Origin: Pratylenchus scribneri
Lineage: Eukaryota > Nematoda > Chromadorea > Rhabditida > Pratylenchidae
Direction: 5' to 3'
Length of the DNA stretch: 64,000 nucleotides
Assembly (NCBI GenBank): GCA_030063045.1
Contig: JAQSEB010000142.1
Span: 620,001 to 684,000 of the forward strand
Shown one piece after another: positions 13,389 through 26,415 of this stretch. Position numbers and translations under genes: made by a program. The notes under the pieces are model-generated. The model was given only the letters and a program-made list of their open reading frames with translations. It did not search any database and had not been told where the DNA came from. The number at the start of each line of letters is the position of its first letter. The first letter of the stretch is position 1.

Positions 13389-13855
13389 AATACTTTTTCA
13401 ATATCTCTCTAGGACAACTAAAAATTAAAAACTTTCCAAAAATTATAGTAGAGTCTTAAAAATGTTAAGAAATTATAAGCCAAAAAATTTTATAAGAAGC
13501 AATAAAAATAATTTATTCGATATGGATTTGGGCAAAAGTGGGAAAAAGTGATGTGGCAATGTGGAAAATTTGGGAAATTGAAAGAGACTCAATAATTCGC
13601 GCTAGCGGGAAGAATTAATTTTTCCAATCAAAAAAAGGAGTCTGGAATAATTTGACGATACGACGTGGCAAATTGCTAAGAATTTTTAATACTTTTTATT
13701 TTCTTAAAAAATGTAAAAAAGTGAAAATTTATATTAAAAAATTTATTTAAAATAATTATTTATCACAATAAGTAAAAAGAAAAAAAATAATATGAAAAGA
13801 ATTCGAATTTATAATTTTTATTTCGTGAAAAAACACAATTCTTTTAGTGTCCTTT

Positions 13856-16800
13856 TTAAATATGGATCACTTTGTTTAATGCAACATTGGCACCAAGTCG
13901 TTCCAGAATGGCCTGCTCTTTCCAGCTGAAAACCTGTAAATTGGCAAAGTTTTTTTGATTAAATTATATTTCGACATGCATAATCGAGGCTACTTAGATG
14001 GATTTTTGACCCATGGTTCAATAAGATTATTGCCTATTTTAAAATTGGATATTTATAATTTGAAAGGCCTTATTTCCTTTATAATAATATTTAATTAGTA
14101 AATGATTTGAAATAAAAATGTTTCTTTAGGAATTTGGCTAATTCCAACTCTCAAATTTCAAATCTTATAAAGAATTTAATAAAAAAATTAAAAATTAATT
14201 TAAAATATATTTCATTTTAATTTGGAACAAAAGCTATTACGAATGGCATATAATCTTTCCTATATAATCGTTTAATTTAATATGATATTGAATATATTTT
14301 GCACTTTTAGATTATCTGGATCTAGATTTTTTGTCAACTGGGAAAAGGTAAAAGTGACCACGTTGGTTATTATTAATTATAGGATTAGGTAGATCATTAT
14401 GGGAGGTTATAAATCTCTCGTATGCCTAACCCTAATTATCCATAAGTTGAGCTTATCATTTATTTAGCCGAATTATCGAAAAATTTTTATTTAAAAAAAA
14501 TTATGAAAATTTAATCACAAATTAAAAAATAATTTATCTACTTGTGAATCATCCTGTGAATGATGTCGGCTAGCGCCGGCGCCGCCAGCGGCTGTTGACA
14601 CACCAAAAGCGAGGCCTGAGGCCACCGATCCTTTGCGTGAGGCAATTGAAAGCATTTCTACTTGGTAAATAAATTTAATACTTTCGTTAAAATTCACCAG
14701 CTTCCTCCTTCAAGGCTTGATGAAATTCATTGTGCCGGTCTGCCTCCTCCAATTTGCCTTCCAAATAGTGGGAAACGGTGGAGGCAACGAACGCATCGCC
14801 CAACACATTAATGCATGTTCGAATTCGGTCACTATGATGGAAAATTCAAAATAAATTGTTTGCGAACGCTTTATTTATATTATTTAAAAGTCTTCAAATA
14901 ATTTTTTTTAAAATTATTTGTTTATTTTTGCCTTCAAGCTATTAATCTTAATATTGGGAAATAAAGAGTATTCATTATTTCAAATTATTGAATAGAATTG
15001 GTGCCTGTTATAATGAGGTAGAAAAATCTTTAACGTTTGCCCGTCAATATGAATAGGACACGATTTTTAAACGATTTAAAAAAAATTTTTTTTTCTAAAA
15101 ATAAATAATAATAAACTTTGATGAAAAATTATTTTTTTTGATGACAAAATCATAGAATTTTCGTGTCGAAAAAATTCACCATTTTTGAGAGCAAACTCCT
15201 TTATAGTATTCCAATCCTGTCCTAAGCATAGTAAACTATAATCTTAATTTTAAATCAAATCAAAGACCCAATATTTTTTTTATTGTCAATGTAAGATGGC
15301 TAAAATTTTGGGTACATTCATTTCTTGATTTTAAGGTTATATTTTTATTTTTTATTTTTAATAAATTTAATTTATACAGAAGCCAATCGGCCGTAATGAT
15401 CAGGGGAATGTCTTTGACCGGCAATCCAACGGTTGAGAGAATCACAAAAATGGAGACAAGACCGGCTGGTACTGAATTTAAGCCCAATGATGCGATTGTG
15501 GCAATAAAACTATATAGAAGAGATTTAGGATATATTATCGGAATATTTAATTCAAATTTGCGATCAATAATATAAATATAAATTGAACAATTAATTAATT
15601 AATTTCTGTATAAATATAAAAATTATAAATATAATCGGTTTAAATCAGAAAATGTAAATTTGTTGTAACGAAAAATTTTCCAATTTTGTGGTTTTAAACC
15701 AAAAATGCTAAAATTGGTTTTTAAATCAAAATTTAAACCCAATTATAAACGAATTTTACCAAAATTTGTATGGTTTAAAATTTAATTAAATATTATATAA
15801 AACCTAAAAAATAATTTTTAAACCAATCAAAATAATATCTACCTAAATCTGAACCGTTTTATAAATCAGAATTTTGAATTTAAAATCAAATTTACATCAA
15901 ACATATTAATAGTTTCTACAATTTGAACTAACTTATGTACGAATTTTAAATATTAAATTTTTTTATACAAATAATAAAGTTTTAAATTTAAAAATTTTTA
16001 AACCAAATTTTGATGAGATGGACGAACCTAACTGTGATAACCTCCGTCATTGTGAGTGTCACATTGTTGAGTTGTGCAATAAAGATGACCGCTACTGCTT
16101 CATATAAGGCATTTCCATCCTATGAAATTAAAATTATCTTAATTTTTTAAAATTTGACCATATTTATTGTGGAGCCTAGTGGAAGGACGAAGCGTGTAAT
16201 CCGTCGATCAACATGCAATTTTTCCTCCATACAGCGCATTGAGACGGGCTTGAATGAGGGAAAAATATTCAAAATAATTTTATAATTATTTTAATTAGTA
16301 AAAGTAATTAATGTATCATTTATTTTTTTATTTTTATTAACCAATGCGGCACCGCCCGAAGCCGTCCCAAATGCCGTCACCAAAGCTTGGAGCATTCCTC
16401 GGACAACCTAAAATAATAAATAATTTTTGTAATATTTTTTAAATCATTTTTAAATCGTTAATTTAATTTTATTATCTTTATATTTGATTAATAAAAATCT
16501 GATATATGGATCTAGAGATCATGTATAAGTTGAGTACATTTAGACTAATAAGCGTTGCATTTTTAAGAGTCTAATATCCCGACGGCACGCTTTTGCAGGA
16601 AGGTCGGGTACGCTTTTCTTGTAACGCAGGGCACGCTTTTCTTGTAACGCAGGGCACGCTTTTCTTGTAACGCAGGGCACGCTTTTCTTGTAACGCAGGG
16701 CACGCTTTTCTTGTAACGCAGGGCACGCTTTTCTTGTAACGCAGAGCTCGCTTTTCTTGTAACGCAGGGCACGCTTTTCTTGTAACGCAGAGCTCGCTTT

Positions 16801-19800
16801 TCTTGTAACGCAGAGCTCGCTTTTCTTGTAACGCAGGGCACGCTTTTCTTGTAACGCAGGGCACGCTTTTCTTGTAACGCAGGGCACGCTTTTCTTGTAA
16901 CGCAGGGCACGCTTTTCTTGTAACGCAGGGCACGCTTTTCTTGTAACGCAGGGCACGCTTTTCTTGTAACGCAGAGCTCGCTTTTCTTGTAACGCAGGGC
17001 ACGCTTTTCTTGTAACGCAGAGCTCGCTTTTCTTGTAACGCAGGGCACGCTTTTCTTGTAACGCAGAGCTCGCTTTTCTTGTAACGCAGAGCTCGCTTTT
17101 CTTGTAACGCAGAGCTCGCTTTTCTTGTAACGCAGGGCACGCTTTTCTTGTAACGCAGAGCTCGCTTTTCTTGTAACGCAGAGCTCGCTTTTCTTGTAAC
17201 GCAGGGCACGCTTTTCTTGTAACGCAGAGCTCGCTTTTCTTGTAACGCAGAGCTCGCTTTTCTTGTAACGCAGGGCACGCTTTTCTTGTAACGCAGAGCT
17301 CGCTTTTCTTGTAACGCAGGGCACGCTTTTCTTGTAACGCAGGGCACGCTTTTCTTGTAACGCAGAGCTCGCTTTTCTTGTAACGCAGGGCACGCTTTTC
17401 TTGTAACGCAGGGCACGCTTTTCTTGTAACGCAGGGCACGCTTTTCTTGTAACGCAGGGCACGCTTTTCTTGTAACGCAGGGCACGCTTTTCTTGTAACG
17501 CAGGGCACGCTTTTCTTGTAACGCAGGGCACGCTTTTCTTGTAACGCAGGGCACGCTTTTCTTGTAACGCAGGGCACGCTTTTCTTGTAACGCAGGGCAC
17601 GCTTTTCTTGTAACGCAGGGCACGCTTTTCTTGTAACGCAGAGCTCGCTTTTCTTGTAACGCAGGGCACGCTTTTCTTGTAACGCAGAGCTCGCTTTTCT
17701 TGTAACGCAGAGCTCGCTTTTCTTGTAACGCAGGGCACGCTTTTCATTCCTTTGCAGTAATGAGGGCAGGTTTTTCATGCCTTTGCAGTAGCTTATAAAT
17801 AAAATCAAAATAATTTAAAATAAAAGGTAGCAAAAACAAAATTTTCGGAAACCTACTGAAAATTGAAACCTAGTTTAATTTGAAAGGTTAATGATGATTA
17901 TAATGCAAACATAATTTCAATTATAATGGGAGTATATTATTGACACCAAGAAGAAATATAAATAAAGTAAAAATTTCAAAAAAAAAATTTAATTTTGCTT
18001 GTCGCGTTTCTACGTAGAAAAAATCCTACCTTCAATGGATTTTGTCGAGTGAAGAGAACATACAAAAGTGGCATCGTAACGAGTGTGTGCACTGCCAAAG
18101 CACTGAGCACTGTGACAACATAGAGTAGGAGAACCGCCGCTGTATCACTCAAATCCTCCAATTCCAACAAATTGCCCGCAATCAGGCTAATGATGCCCAC
18201 AGGCGTTAACCACATGAAAATGCCAACTAATTGCATGATTACAGCCTCAAGGATTATGAAGAATCTGGCAATAATTTATTAAAAGTAAAATTTTGTCAGG
18301 AAAATTGGTTTAAAGTATCCACGATAAAATATTCTAATGGCATTTTGTTGACTTTTTATTGCAATTTTTAAAGTATTTTTTGGCATTGTGGAAGCCCACT
18401 CACTTTCCTTTGCACTTTTAAAGTTAAAATTGTGTCCGTTAGTGGTTGGACGACACTTGCGGACCAAACGATCTGGCGCTGATGGTGGTAAATCTATTCT
18501 GGAATTGTTTAGAGCATTTTATTAGGCATAAAATTAGCTACAAAATGATATCAAATATATTGGCCAATGTTGAATATTCACCGAATTATGGCCAAAAAAC
18601 CGTTAATTTAATTAAAATTGTTATTTTTACGATTTTTTGGCCATAATTCGGTGAATATTCAACAATGATAAAAACTTTTGATGTCATTTTGTAGCTAATT
18701 TTATGCCTTCTTATAACACACAATTTTCCGATTCCAAATTTCAATTTGCAATTACAAAGGTATTAATTTTAAATTTTGGCAGTTTTAATATTATATATAA
18801 GAATGATAATGAGAGAAATTCCATGCCATTTTATTAGTATTTTACTAAAATTTCTTACTCAATGATGATTCGTGCTCTTTCGCCAAGTTGCGAAATGACA
18901 ATTCCAAATCCGGTGCAAAATACGATGATGCCTTCAATGAAGATTTTTAAAATATTTATTATTAAATTACTTTTTTTTTTATTAATTTTTTTGTAACTTA
19001 TAAAAGAATGAATTACTCTGGATTTGATAGAATTTGTGATGGCAAAATATGCCTAATTTAGTCGGGTTTTTTGATCAATAATTTGAAAATTATGAGTTAA
19101 AAAATTTAAATTTGGGATTTTAAAAATATATTAATCCAATCAAAATTATTGGCGAAAGTCTCTTTAATTAAATTTAAATCTTTCATACTATTTTTTAATA
19201 GAATTTTAATTCTTTCTACCCATTTATCCGCATTTGAATAGATTTTTTGATTATTTTTTGCCATAAAAATGCTACTTTTTTTTTAAAAAAAATTCCATCC
19301 AAAAATTTGAGGCGAAGCTTCTTTAATTTAATTCAAATCGTCCGTACTATATTTCTAATGAATTTTAAATACTATATTATATTATAGTTAATATAAATGT
19401 GAGCATCAGTCAGTAATTTTATGACTCGAAAATCTTGTTCCAAATTTCCACTTACCAAGGATGTTCATGCCATTCACATTTTCAATTTTCTTCCGAAATG
19501 GAATTTGTTGGGGTTGTTGCCCAGCGGTAACTAAATATCCTCCTCCATCGCCCATTGTTCCATTTTCCTGTTGAGGATCGGAGGCTGCAGCCGCCGGTGG
19601 CATTGCCGTCTTTTTCTGTTGCCCTCTTCTGCCTTGTGGTAAATTATAATGATGATATTTGGTCTGCACTCGTTGCATTGTGGCTTGTACAACGTTCTCG
19701 GGGAACATATTCCTGTTTTTTGGGAAAAAATATTTAATTTATTGTCTCGAATAATGTAAAATTCATAGTAATTAATCATTGTGTAAAAAATTAGGTAGAA

Positions 19801-22800
19801 TTATATAAAATATCAAGACAAAGATGGAACCGATTTTAGTAATTTTGATTATAAATTAAAGAGCAGAATGCTATTTATTGATAGTTTTATTTAGATTGGT
19901 TGGAATTGCGTTGTTAAACGTTAATTATTTGATTTGCTTGTACATTAGGTTTTTAGTAGTGCTTTAAGCATATTGTATTACTTTTTTTTGAATTGATTAA
20001 ATATGCTTTTTGTAATGGGATTGATATTTCGGTTGACGAGCTTTTGTAAAGTAATTTTTTCCGGATGATTTCTGCATGAGGAGCTTTTGTAAAGTAATTT
20101 TTTCCGGATGATTTCTGTATGAGGAGCTTTTGTAAAGTAATTTTTTCCGGATGATTTCTGCATGAGGAGCTTTTGTAAAGTAATTTTTTCCGGATGATTT
20201 CTGTATGAGGAGCTTTTGTAAAGTAATTTTTTCCGGATGATTTCTGCATGAGGAGCTTTTGTAAAGTAATTTTTTCCGGATGATTTCTGTATGAGGAGCT
20301 TTTGTAAAGTAATTTTTTCCGGATGATTTCTGCATGAGGAGCTTTTGTAAAGTAATTTTTTCCGGATGATTTCTGTATGAGGAGCTTTTGTAAAGTAATT
20401 TTTTCCGGATGATTTCTGTATGAGGAGCTTTTGTAAAGTAATTTTTTTCCGGATGCTTTCCGTATGAGGAGCTTTTGTAAAGTAATTTTTGTCCCTATGA
20501 GGCGATTTTTTAAGGAAATTTTGTCCCTATGAGGCGATTTTTTAAGGAAATTATGACAAGGCTTTTGTAAATGAAAATAGAATTAATTTGAATCAAAATA
20601 GCCGCTGCTCTATAATTTACTTTTTGAATTATCAAAATTTATTCAGTCTTTGATGAATGGGTTCTAATAATCAAACATTAAGAATTAGAATCCATCATTA
20701 ACAAAAATGTCCTAAAAATAAAACCTAACTCATTACTCATATCGCACTTATAGCACATGCTTAAATAATTTTGCTTTTCATAAATTTAATTGAAAAATTG
20801 TCTTAATTTATTTTTCACCTGACAACATCGAGAAATGTGTCCAGCGGCGATATTGGATGATGTTGAACTTCCATGTAAGTTAAATCCTGTTTTATGGATG
20901 GATCGCCGGGATGAATGACCAAAACAAGCACAACACCAGTCTTTATTAAAAATGTAATACGGAAATAAATTAACATGAATTTTTTTAAAAGTTTTCTTGC
21001 AGGCATATTTGGCAATTTCAAATGGATTATATTATGAAAATTAATGCTTATTTTGGCTGGATCAAATTATAAAATACCATAAATTTCTTATTAGAAGCCC
21101 CGAGGCTTAATAAATTTCAGAGACCCTCTAATGGGAAATTTTCGGAATTTTTGAAAAACAAAAAATGCTTATTTTCGGCTTAACTTCGGCTTTTTAGGCT
21201 TAATTTCACCTAAAAATTGGTTATTTGTGAAAAAATTTCAATGGATTGGGGGGGGGGGCTTCTAATAGAGTGGGGGCTTCAAATAGGAAATTTACAGTAA
21301 GCAGGATATGTTTTTTTGTTTAAGTTTTTAGACAAGCATAAAAAGTACTCCGATTTTTCGAGAGGTAATATTTCGCTAAATTAATGATATTGGAGGGAAT
21401 AAATTATGGTAACTAAAATCAATTTTAAAAAAATTAATATTGAGAATAATAAATTTCAAAAAAAAAAAAAATAAAATTTGAAAATGTAATGTTAATTTAA
21501 TGAAATATGCATTCACAAACCAATGTGGCAAACAATGTTGTGATCACATAATAGCCAACGGTGAGCAGACTCATTTGGCCTGACTCGCGAGCATCCATTT
21601 GGGCAAGAGCTGAGTAAGAAATTAAATTCATTAATATTTTTAAATATAGTAAGAAAAACTGAAAGTTTGAATTAAGGCAATAAAAAATAATTTCCATTTA
21701 TCAACTCTTTAAAGAGATTTTTGATTTTTTGAATTGGGCATAAATGGAATATTTTTGGAATTTTATTTTAATAGATTGTCCATCCTAAATTAAATGCTAA
21801 GGAACTCTCCATTTAATTCATATTTATCAAATTTTCTTATTCATCTAAAATTTTAAGAAAATGTTTTAAAAATTTATACAATAAAATATTTCGTGATTTA
21901 ATTTTATCATATTCGTTCGCTATCCGAAATTATTGACAAAGAACTCTATTCATTTGATTCAAATCAAACATATAATTTTTAATTAATATTTGAAACAATT
22001 TCATATTTTAGCGCATTCTTTAATGACTTTTTAGAACAATTTTTTGGCAAAAAATATTTTCATAATTTTTTTTTATCTATTCAGTGAGTTTTTCATTGAG
22101 ATAATCGATGAAATTTCAAACGAAAATTGGGAAATTTTGTTCAAATAGCGAAAATATAAGAAACAGAAACCGAAATTTATTCAAAAACAGAAAAATCGAT
22201 TTTTAAAATCGACATTTTTGTTAAACCAAATTTGACCCACCCTATTATCCAAAACAAAATAATAACGGAAGGACACTTTTGTTTTAATTTTAATTAATAT
22301 TACCTGCAACCAATGATGAGAAGATGAGCGGCAAAATCATCAGCTTGAGGACTTGCATGAATATTTCTCCTTAAAAACAATATTTAATTAATTATTTTAA
22401 ATTATTTATAAACCTGGAAAATTGATAAGCCTTACAGACTCTTGGGAAAGTTGTAGGCCTCGAAGGGCAAATCCAAGTAATAAGCCCACCAAAACAGAGG
22501 AAATTGTCAGCGACAAAAGTAAATGGCTACGAAATAGGAGGGCAAATGTGCGCCAAAATCGGCGGTAGCCTTTATAAAATTAAATAATTATTATTTTAGA
22601 TGTAAAAATTGCCGAAAACGAAAAGTGAATAAAAAAGAGCCAAAAAAATAAAAGAAATAATTTTAATTTAAGGCTTTATTCTTCTAATTCATTCATAAAT
22701 CATAAATCATTGAATAAATCTCGTTTGGAATAATTTGCCAAAATTAAGGATATTTAAACCATTTTCTTTTATGGTTCAAAATTAAGTTAAAATTGATTAA

Positions 22801-22993
22801 ATCAACGTCCAACAATAATCAATCTATGCATCTTGTATTGATTATATAATTTTTTGGTTCAAAAATAAAGTGCTATTTTGGCAATTTCATTATTTTTCAG
22901 CAATTAATTTATATTTATTTTGGAAATTAATAAATTTAAATAACAATTACTCGATTGCCTTCTCAATGGGCGCATCAGCTGAGGCAATGCCAT
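13856..22993 (-). CDS. Excitatory amino acid (glutamate) transporter, SLC1/EAAT family, 582 aa
   Basis: Fifteen exons join in frame: 22993-22951, 22569-22414, 22369-22304, 21609-21521, 20940-20819, 19712-19456, 18931-18859, 18264-18030, 16407-16342, 16248-16159, 16119-16028, 15509-15378, 14831-14698, 14657-14542 and 13933-13856. The order of motifs is that of Na+-coupled glutamate transporters: TM1 ([15 protein letters not shown]), [27 protein letters not shown], an [11 protein letters not shown] exon with a long hydrophilic extracellular loop, a WLTPVGI segment, the HP1 region, [18 protein letters not shown], and a C-terminal DRIRT...NVLGD substrate-binding helix. It should import glutamate or aspartate across the plasma membrane of neurons or other tissue. 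Two diagnostic stretches differ from the usual family: the HP1 serine tip reads ASGGA and NMDGT reads NMDGN. Introns 16408-18029 and 19713-20818 carry minisatellites. Confidence 0.93.
16610..17744. repeat. 23-bp satellite, about 49 copies, two variants
   Basis: The unit CACGCTTTTCTTGTAACGCA plus GGG is repeated without gaps. Each junction is either GGGCAC or GAGCTC, so the array is a binary string of two monomer types. Because 23 is not a multiple of three and no frame has a stop, all three minus-strand frames stay open (350 to 422 codons) and all give the same 23-residue peptide repeat; these are not genes. It lies in a transporter intron. Confidence 0.95.
18440..18715. mobile_element. Palindromic MITE, family B (copy 3)
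   Basis: Left end GACGACACTTGCGGACC and arms TTAGGCATAAAATTAGCTAC and AATTATGGCCAAAAAACCG with their inverses. The right terminus is missing or decayed. Confidence 0.55.
20035..20490. repeat. 43-bp minisatellite with alternating dimer structure
   Basis: The unit GAGCTTTTGTAAAGTAATTT...CCGGATGATTTCTG is repeated about ten times. Consecutive units end CTGCAT and CTGTAT in strict alternation over most of the array, so the true period is about 86 bp. Open minus-strand frames here are repeat artefacts. Confidence 0.85.
21074..21300. mobile_element. Palindromic MITE, family A (copy 4)
   Basis: Starts ATACCATAAATTTCTTATTA and ends with the inverse (TAGGAAATTTACAGTAA). A run of nine or more G lies inside. 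Confidence 0.55.
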
Positions 22994-24018
22994 CTTTTGT
23001 GTTAATTCAATTATTATTTCGCCTGAATTTTCTCGGAAATAATGGGAATATTTGAAATTTTTTATTTGGAAAAAAATACGTATTCGAGAAAAAAAAGTCA
23101 ATTTCAGTTTTATTGCTCTATTATTAATTGTGCAAATCCCCCACTCAATTCTCTCCTCTTCCGTCACACAACCAAATTTTACAACTCTCCGACCAAAACG
23201 GTTGCTCGCCTGCCGCTGAGAGTTTTATTTTCTCCCACAGACCCATCACATCATCATTTTATTTCGGTGCAATGTTGGAAAATTGATCAATTTTTCTGTT
23301 GCTGTTTGTCTCTCGAGAGTCCACCAATCGCCTTTTATCATTTTATCCAAAAAAAAATTAACTAGGATTGGAAAAGCAACAGAAGAGGGATTCTTGATTA
23401 TTTTTAAATAATAAAAATGGAATAAATTTAAGCTTATTTTTACAATTTAGAAAATTTACCAATTAGTACTTGTGGACTTTGTATCCCCTTTTTGGGAAAG
23501 TGCTTGGTCCCCCTATGGTTTTATCATAATTTGGGTTAGGGTCAATTAGGGTTGGGTTAGGTTGGGATGAGTATCATCTTACTTGTATCCTAAACCCAAA
23601 CCCTAACTCAAACCCTAAAACCATAGGAGGGACCAAGCACTTTCCCAAAAAGGGGATACAAAGTTACAAAGTCCACAAGTACCAGCAGATGAGTATATCA
23701 TTTTGAATAAATCACTTCAATTTAATTGATATGTGTACTTTTGAGTTTTTGGTCTTATTAATTTTCAATTTTGTGATGTTATGCAAAAAAGTTTAAAGCG
23801 CCAATTCATGGTATAAATCCCATGAGAATAATTTAACATAAAAAATGAAATTGGATTTCATAAAATTGATTTTAAAAATTTAACCATATTTCATGAAGTG
23901 ATAATTTTATTTAAATGGCAAAAATTCGATAATTTTCAAAAATTATATAAAAAATTTTAGTTTCATTGGACAAACTTCTTCATTTTCCACTTCTTTGTCC
24001 TCTCTTAAATCTCATCAT
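22994..24018. other. Intergenic, probable transporter promoter region
   Basis: About 1 kb between two minus-strand genes. It holds MITE family C copy 2 (23466-23682). Short open frames here have no recognisable content. Confidence 0.55.
23466..23682. mobile_element. Near-perfect palindromic MITE, family C (copy 2)
   Basis: Inverted arms of roughly 60 bases, starting GTACTTGTGGACTTTGTATC and continuing through CCCTTTTTGGGAAAGTGCTT. The centre contains GGGTTAGGG and CCTAAACCC strings. Confidence 0.7.
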
Positions 24019-25665
24019 TCAAGGAATATCCTCGAGCATCGGCACGGCAATCAATTTATTGTATTTTCGAGGCAATGCACGTGGCTTGTCAGAAAAAGGC
24101 ATCGGAATATTCGCATTCATATTTTCATTGTCATTTCCTTTAGAAATATAATGCAAAAGTATGGCCGTAATTTCATTCTTGCTCAGAATATTTGTGGGAA
24201 CTGGAAATTAAAAATATTACATCACCAATTTGAATTTTTTACGAATTTTTTTGATGAACTCCATTGGAGGGATCAATGGGAAACGAATGGCATTGAGAAG
24301 AGTACCCATTTTGGAATGTTTATCTTCTCCAGTTGGTTCAATTATGCCATCTTTTTGGCACTGTTTTGCTGCCCAATTATTCAACTAAATTAGCAAGTTT
24401 ATTAATTTTAATAAAATTTTTCACATGATTAAAAAGTTTAATCTCCTGGCATTTAATTGTGTCACGTTCCAATAATTCGGCTATCTCTTCACGGCTGATG
24501 AATCTAAATCCATTGCGAAAGGTGCCAATTTTTTGGTCAATGAATTTCCAACAATAGTTGAGCAAAATCTTAATAACATATTTTTATTAGGGATTCTACA
24601 ACTGTTTGTCTGATATCTCTACAATTTTTAAACTTATTTATTAATAAAATTTATAATTTACAAATTTGTCATTAACATTATGGCCAATTTGCTATAAACA
24701 AAGCTAATATATATTAGCTTGATAAAATTTATTGTATAAAATTCTAGTTTATAAAATTTGCTCAATTTTACCACTTCATCATTGGATTTTGCAATTTTCA
24801 ACATTTCAAACACATTTTCCTCATCCAGCATTGTTCTCATGAATCTTTGTTCTTCGTTGTTGCTGATATTTGGATTGAATAACGGTGGTTCTCCCCTCCC
24901 TGCTGCTGTCGGAACATTTCTAAGTATTCAATAGTCAATTTTAAAATGATATTTCGCTTTTATCAAATTTTTTCAATTTATTTTCAATGAATAATATTAG
25001 TATAATTTACATGATTAAATTATTTTAATTTATCAAATTTTTACCCAGAAAGAGGAGTTGCATATTTTGGTTTGACCATTTCAATACATTCATGAACAAG
25101 TGAATTGAGCAAATATTTCTTTGCTGAATTTAAAAAATTAATCTAAATATTTTTATAATTTTCCAAAAACCTGCGAGATAAACACCAACAATATTTTTGC
25201 TACTTATCAGATAACAATCATCCGTATATACGAAATGGAGCATTGCATTGAATGCCGAGGCCAAAATGCCGGTGTCTTTGATTTCGATTCGCACATTTTT
25301 GACTTCGTCCACGGATTCTTCCAAGTTAAATTGTGAAGCGAAAATTGTGGAAGTGTTCTTCAGGACGAATTTGTGCGCTTTGAATAACTGGAGAAAAATT
25401 TCAAAATTTTAATAAAATTTTACTTTTTTTTTATTAAGTATTATGCCGAAGACTGGAAATATTTTGCTAATAATTAGATTACATTTTCCTTTTATAACCA
25501 ATTATGAAATAAAATTGCCTTTTTCTCTTCCGATTGATTGTCAATGTGAACCAAAAATTCAACATCAGAATCAATGCCAGTTTCGAGCAAATATTTCATC
25601 CGTTTTCGTTCATCGATTTTCCCCATTTTCAAATCCAACTCTTTTCTATCTCTTGATGATGACAT
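24019..25665 (-). CDS. BTB-BACK (BTBD-like) protein, 352 aa
   Basis: Seven exons join in frame: 25665-25519, 25387-25171, 25123-25045, 24919-24772, 24568-24425, 24384-24243 and 24200-24019. The N-terminal half is a BTB/POZ fold (SDVEFLV, LFKAHKFVLKNTSTIFAS, MLHFVYTDD). The middle is a BACK domain (CWKFIDQKIG, FRFISREEIAELLERD) and the C-terminal part has LLNAIRFPLIPPMEF, a hallmark of BTBD1/2/3/6-type proteins. Family members act as substrate adaptors for Cullin-3 ubiquitin ligases. The expected PHR domain after BACK is absent or very short. The first intron needs a GC donor (AAG|GCAATT), since no GT donor keeps the frame. Confidence 0.88.
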
Positions 25666-26415
25666 TTCTCGTTAATTTTATTTCAATAATTTGTTAAACT
25701 TCTTTAAAAATTGAATTAAAATTGGTTAATTTTGATTGTTAAATTTGCAAGAATGGACAAACATAATCGATATTTTATGATCTTTTACTAGTGGCCTAAA
25801 ATTTAGCAAATATGATGATGAATGATGATGAGTGAAGGTTGAAGGATGAAGTGGAAGTGCATTTTTCCCAAATGGCGCATTATAAATTAGAGAAAGGCTA
25901 TAAGGATAAGGCAACAGGATAGTAATCCAGGAGAGAGAGTGCAATATAAAGATTTGGAGAAAAATGCTTCATTTGGGAATAATGCGTTGCGTACCAAATC
26001 AAATATGATGATGATGAAAATGCGCGGACTATAAAAAAGGATAAGGCGATATCAATGGGGTTAATCTTCGAGCAATATTGTGATGGGAGGAGAGGCGGAT
26101 GAATATACTATATGTAAATTGAAAGAAGAACCCAAGTAAAATAAAGGTAATAAAGGATTTTCCCATGATGAATAATGGATAATAAAAGAGCAGTAAAATA
26201 AAGGAAATTTATCAATTTTTATTTAAGAATTTATTGAAATTTATAATTTATAAATGTGAATATGAAATATTTCATTTTTTTATGCTGGGAATATTGTGAT
26301 GTGTAAATTAAAAACACAAATAATTTATGAACTAAGCAAAATAAATGTAATTAAATTATATCTTCCCTTCCAATGTATATTCTATCAATTTGATATCCTC
26401 CATTTCATCGTTTGT
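25666..26415. other. Intergenic, no gene seen
   Basis: AT-rich, with short ATGATG-type repeats. No open frame with recognisable content. Confidence 0.5.

Larger units (their letters stand above)
12541..13855. other. Intergenic, with MITE copies
   Basis: No gene seen between the start of the minus-strand gene and the 3' end of the glutamate transporter gene. It holds MITE family A copy 3 and family B copy 2. Confidence 0.6.

Noticed and set aside
16540..17808. Three overlapping minus-strand open frames of 350-422 codons
   Set aside because: They are the 23-bp satellite read in three frames, giving the same peptide repeat; repeat artefact inside an intron.
19953..20335. Open frames of 61-112 codons
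   Set aside because: Produced by the 43-bp minisatellite.
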